In this document: positions 6,341 to 7,803 of the stretch, piece by piece
Layout: the number at the start of each line of letters is the position of its first letter
Position numbering within the stretch: the stretch's first letter is position 1
NCBI GenBank assembly: GCA_964557575.1
Contig: CAZLBC010000151.1
Location: 1-7,803 of the forward strand
DNA from: CAZLBC01 sp964557575
GTDB lineage: Bacteria > Planctomycetota > Phycisphaerae > SM23-33
Direction of reading: 5' to 3'
DNA: 7,803 nucleotides
Position numbers and translations under genes: made by a program
Notes under the pieces: model-generated
Databases searched by the model: none
Seen by the model: the letters and a program-made list of their open reading frames with translations, nothing else
Told to the model about the DNA's origin: nothing

Positions 6341-6369
6341 CTATTAACACAAAAAAGGACATCCGTCAA
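6341..6369 (-). promoter_or_regulatory. Candidate promoter of the abiE operon
   Basis: On the minus strand, TTGACG (6369-6364) is five of six bases of the -35 consensus. At 17 nt it is followed by TAATAG (6346-6341), a poor -10; shifted hexamers such as GTTAAT are as good but give shorter spacing. The -35 is the stronger part of the call. The start point would fall at or next to the TTGCAT dyad. Confidence 0.4.
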
Positions 6370-6400
6370 GGGATAAAACCCCCCGCGGCTGCATAACCGG

Positions 6401-6429
6401 TGGCCCCGCCGCGGCGCAGGCGGTATAAT
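6401..6429 (+). promoter_or_regulatory. Candidate promoter of the REC-like/HATPase/cNMP regulator gene
   Basis: A perfect TATAAT at 6424-6429 lies 17 nt after TGGCCC (6401-6406), which matches only three bases of a -35. Initiation near 6436 would leave a leader of about 10 nt before the GTG, too short for a normal Shine-Dalgarno. CCGCGG at 6383-6388 and 6409-6414 could form a hairpin around the -35 region. The 148 nt between abiEi and this gene contain divergent candidate promoters only 12 nt or so from overlapping. Confidence 0.4.
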
Positions 6430-6445
6430 CACGGGCGGGACGACG

Positions 6446-7729
6446 GTGATCAGAGACCTTCCGATACTGACGGCGGACGAGGATACCCGGGCCGCGGTGG
6501 CCGCATCGCTCCGCGGGGTCGACGGGTGCCCGGCCCCGGTCTTCTTCGACGACCCGGAACCGTTCCTGGAGTTCGTCTCCTGCGAGACCCCCGCGGTGAT
6601 CGTCATCGACTTCGCGGAGGGCGACGACCGCTTCGCGGTCCTGGACCGGATCGGCGAGGACCACTGGCTGCACTGCTCGGGCGTCGTGGGGCTTTACGGC
6701 GGCAAGGAGGGGGCGTTCCTGGACCGGGCCAAAACGGCGAACCTGGTGGCGGCCGTCGCCGCGAAGGACGTCGCCGCGGGCCTGCCGACCGTGATGCGGA
6801 TCATTGCCCGCCACGGCAACATCCTCTTCCAGCGCGAGATGCAGGACCGGTTCACCGGCGAGACGTCCGGGCGCTTCGAGATCGCCAACGACCCGCTGGA
6901 GGCCTCGGTCCACGCCAACCTGCTCGCCAACTACGTCTACAACCTCGACCGGGTGGACACGGGCGGGAAGATGCGCCTCCGCTACGTCCTCCAGGAGCTG
7001 CTGCTCAACGGCATCGAGCACGGCAACTGCGGCATCACCTTCGAGGAGAAGACCCGCTTCACGTCAGCGGGGATCTTCCTGAAGGGGATCATCCGGCGGA
7101 AGATGGCGGACGATCCGTCGATCCGCGGGAAGCGGGTACGGTGCGGCTACGAGATCAAGCCGGACCGCACGCGGGTGACGGTGACCGACGAGGGGACGGG
7201 GTTCGACTGGCGGGCGATGCTCGCCCGGCTCGACGCGCAGGGCGACGAGGCGTCGGCGCTGTTTCACGGCCGGGGGATCATGCTCAGCCGCGAGTACGTC
7301 GCGTCCCTGGAGTACAACGAGGCGGGCAACCGGGTGACGTTCATCTTCGCCCACGAGAAGGCCGACGGCTACAAGGTGCCGGCGCTGTTCGAGCGGGACG
7401 CCGAGACCCGCGTGGCGCCCGGCGACGTGATCTTCGAGAAGGGGGAGGAGTCGAATTTCCTGTACTACATCGCGGCGGGCCGCTACCGGGTGACCGACGA
7501 GCAGGCCGCCGAGCTGGCGGTCCTGACGCCGAACGACCTGTTCATCGGGGAGATGGCGTTCCTGCTGAACAACCGCCGGACGGCGGGGGTCGAGGCCCTC
7601 GAGGAGGGGGTCCTCTACCGGATTTCGAAGCGGAACTTCATCGCGGCGATAAAGAAGTACCCGTATTATTCCTTCCTGCTGTGCAAGCTGCTTGCCCGAC
7701 GCCTGGCCGCGATGGGGGGGGAGGGGTAA
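6446..7729 (+). CDS. Receiver-like / RsbW-type ATPase / cyclic-nucleotide-binding regulator
   Basis: This encodes 427 residues; soluble, with no signal peptide or membrane segment. Residues 1-115 resemble a response-regulator receiver: acidic D11-E12-D13 after the first strand, VIVID55F as the possible phosphoacceptor site, and K96 before the last helix; the usual proline after the lysine is missing. Residues about 145-305 are a GHKL ATPase of the RsbW/SpoIIAB type: N-box ELLLNGIEHGN (184-194), an ISYEEK-like insertion (197-230), G1 box DEGTGF (248-253) and GRGIML (275-280). No histidine-phosphorylation domain is seen, so a partner-switching or anti-sigma-like role is more likely than classical sensor-kinase action. 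Residues about 312-422 are a cNMP-binding domain with the phosphate-binding cassette IGEMAFLLNNRRTAGV (367-382), containing E369, R378 and T379. The start is GTG; the only purine-rich sequence before it is GGGCGGGA (6433-6440). No sigma factor, phosphatase or STAS partner lies in the window. It is divergent from abiE. Confidence 0.88.
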   Translation: MIRDLPILTADEDTRAAVAASLRGVDGCPAPVFFDDPEPFLEFVSCETPAVIVIDFAEGDDRFAVLDRIGEDHWLHCSGVVGLYGGKEGAFLDRAKTANLVAAVAAKDVAAGLPTVMRIIARHGNILFQREMQDRFTGETSGRFEIANDPLEASVHANLLANYVYNLDRVDTGGKMRLRYVLQELLLNGIEHGNCGITFEEKTRFTSAGIFLKGIIRRKMADDPSIRGKRVRCGYEIKPDRTRVTVTDEGTGFDWRAMLARLDAQGDEASALFHGRGIMLSREYVASLEYNEAGNRVTFIFAHEKADGYKVPALFERDAETRVAPGDVIFEKGEESNFLYYIAAGRYRVTDEQAAELAVLTPNDLFIGEMAFLLNNRRTAGVEALEEGVLYRISKRNFIAAIKKYPYYSFLLCKLLARRLAAMGGEG

Positions 7730-7775
7730 TCACTTATTCCAGAGGCAAGCTGTTTTCTCACCTCTTCATTCCGTA

Positions 7776-7795
7776 GAATGCTCCTGTTCGCATTC
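7776..7795 (+). other. Small hairpin after the regulator gene
   Basis: GAATGC (7776-7781) and GCATTC (7790-7795) form a perfect 6-bp stem with an 8-nt loop, 47 nt beyond the stop codon. No T-run follows before the window ends, so I do not call it a terminator. AGAGG (7741-7745) and CCTCT (7760-7764) give a weaker stem just before it. Confidence 0.35.
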
Positions 7796-7803
7796 CAGGT
7801 ATT

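Noticed and set aside
6400..7776. A 458-codon plus-strand frame overlapping the REC-like/ATPase/cNMP regulator
   Set aside because: It is an Arg/Gly-rich shadow in another frame; the real frame contains N, G1 and G2 boxes and the cNMP cassette.

Overview
The window is 7.8 kb of GC-rich bacterial DNA. Five protein-coding genes are well supported: four on the minus strand and one on the plus strand. Gene content suggests an environmental bacterium of the Planctomycetota / Kiritimatiellota / Lentisphaerota type or a similar lineage. The evidence is a Tat-exported GFO/IDH/MocA oxidoreductase with a QKP motif beside a secreted DUF6807 protein fused to HEAT repeats. This is an inference from gene families; no rRNA or tRNA gene is present to place the organism.

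Layout. Bases 1-202 hold short tandem repeats built on a GACCCC-plus-T-run core (AAAAAGGGGTC on the minus strand). They run into the 3' end of the first gene and supply its stop codon. Bases 195-3293 (minus) encode a 1032-residue secreted protein with an N-terminal DUF6807 domain, about 540 residues of Ala-rich HEAT repeats and a C-terminal beta-rich domain. A 197-nt gap follows, holding a bidirectional terminator inside a perfect 14-bp inverted repeat. Bases 3491-4783 (minus) encode the Tat-signal oxidoreductase. These two genes probably form a periplasmic module for a sugar or sugar derivative, each with its own expression signals.

Bases 4935-6297 (minus) hold a compact two-gene AbiE-type (type IV) toxin-antitoxin operon: antitoxin/repressor abiEi, then nucleotidyltransferase toxin abiEii, overlapping by 8 nt. 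A candidate promoter and a perfect TTGCAT-TTT-ATGCAA dyad precede abiEi. This operon is lower in GC than its neighbours and looks like an acquired cargo unit.

Divergently, bases 6446-7729 (plus) encode a 427-residue regulator with a degenerate receiver-like domain, an RsbW/SpoIIAB-like ATP-binding domain and a C-terminal cyclic-nucleotide-binding domain. The last 74 bases hold no gene, only a small hairpin.

Most of the window belongs to recognisable families. The least ordinary items are the three-domain regulator, the DUF6807-HEAT-beta-domain fusion, the repeat that provides a stop codon, and the 14-bp inverted repeat around the intergenic terminator. No clearly new defence or mobile system can be proved from this sequence alone.
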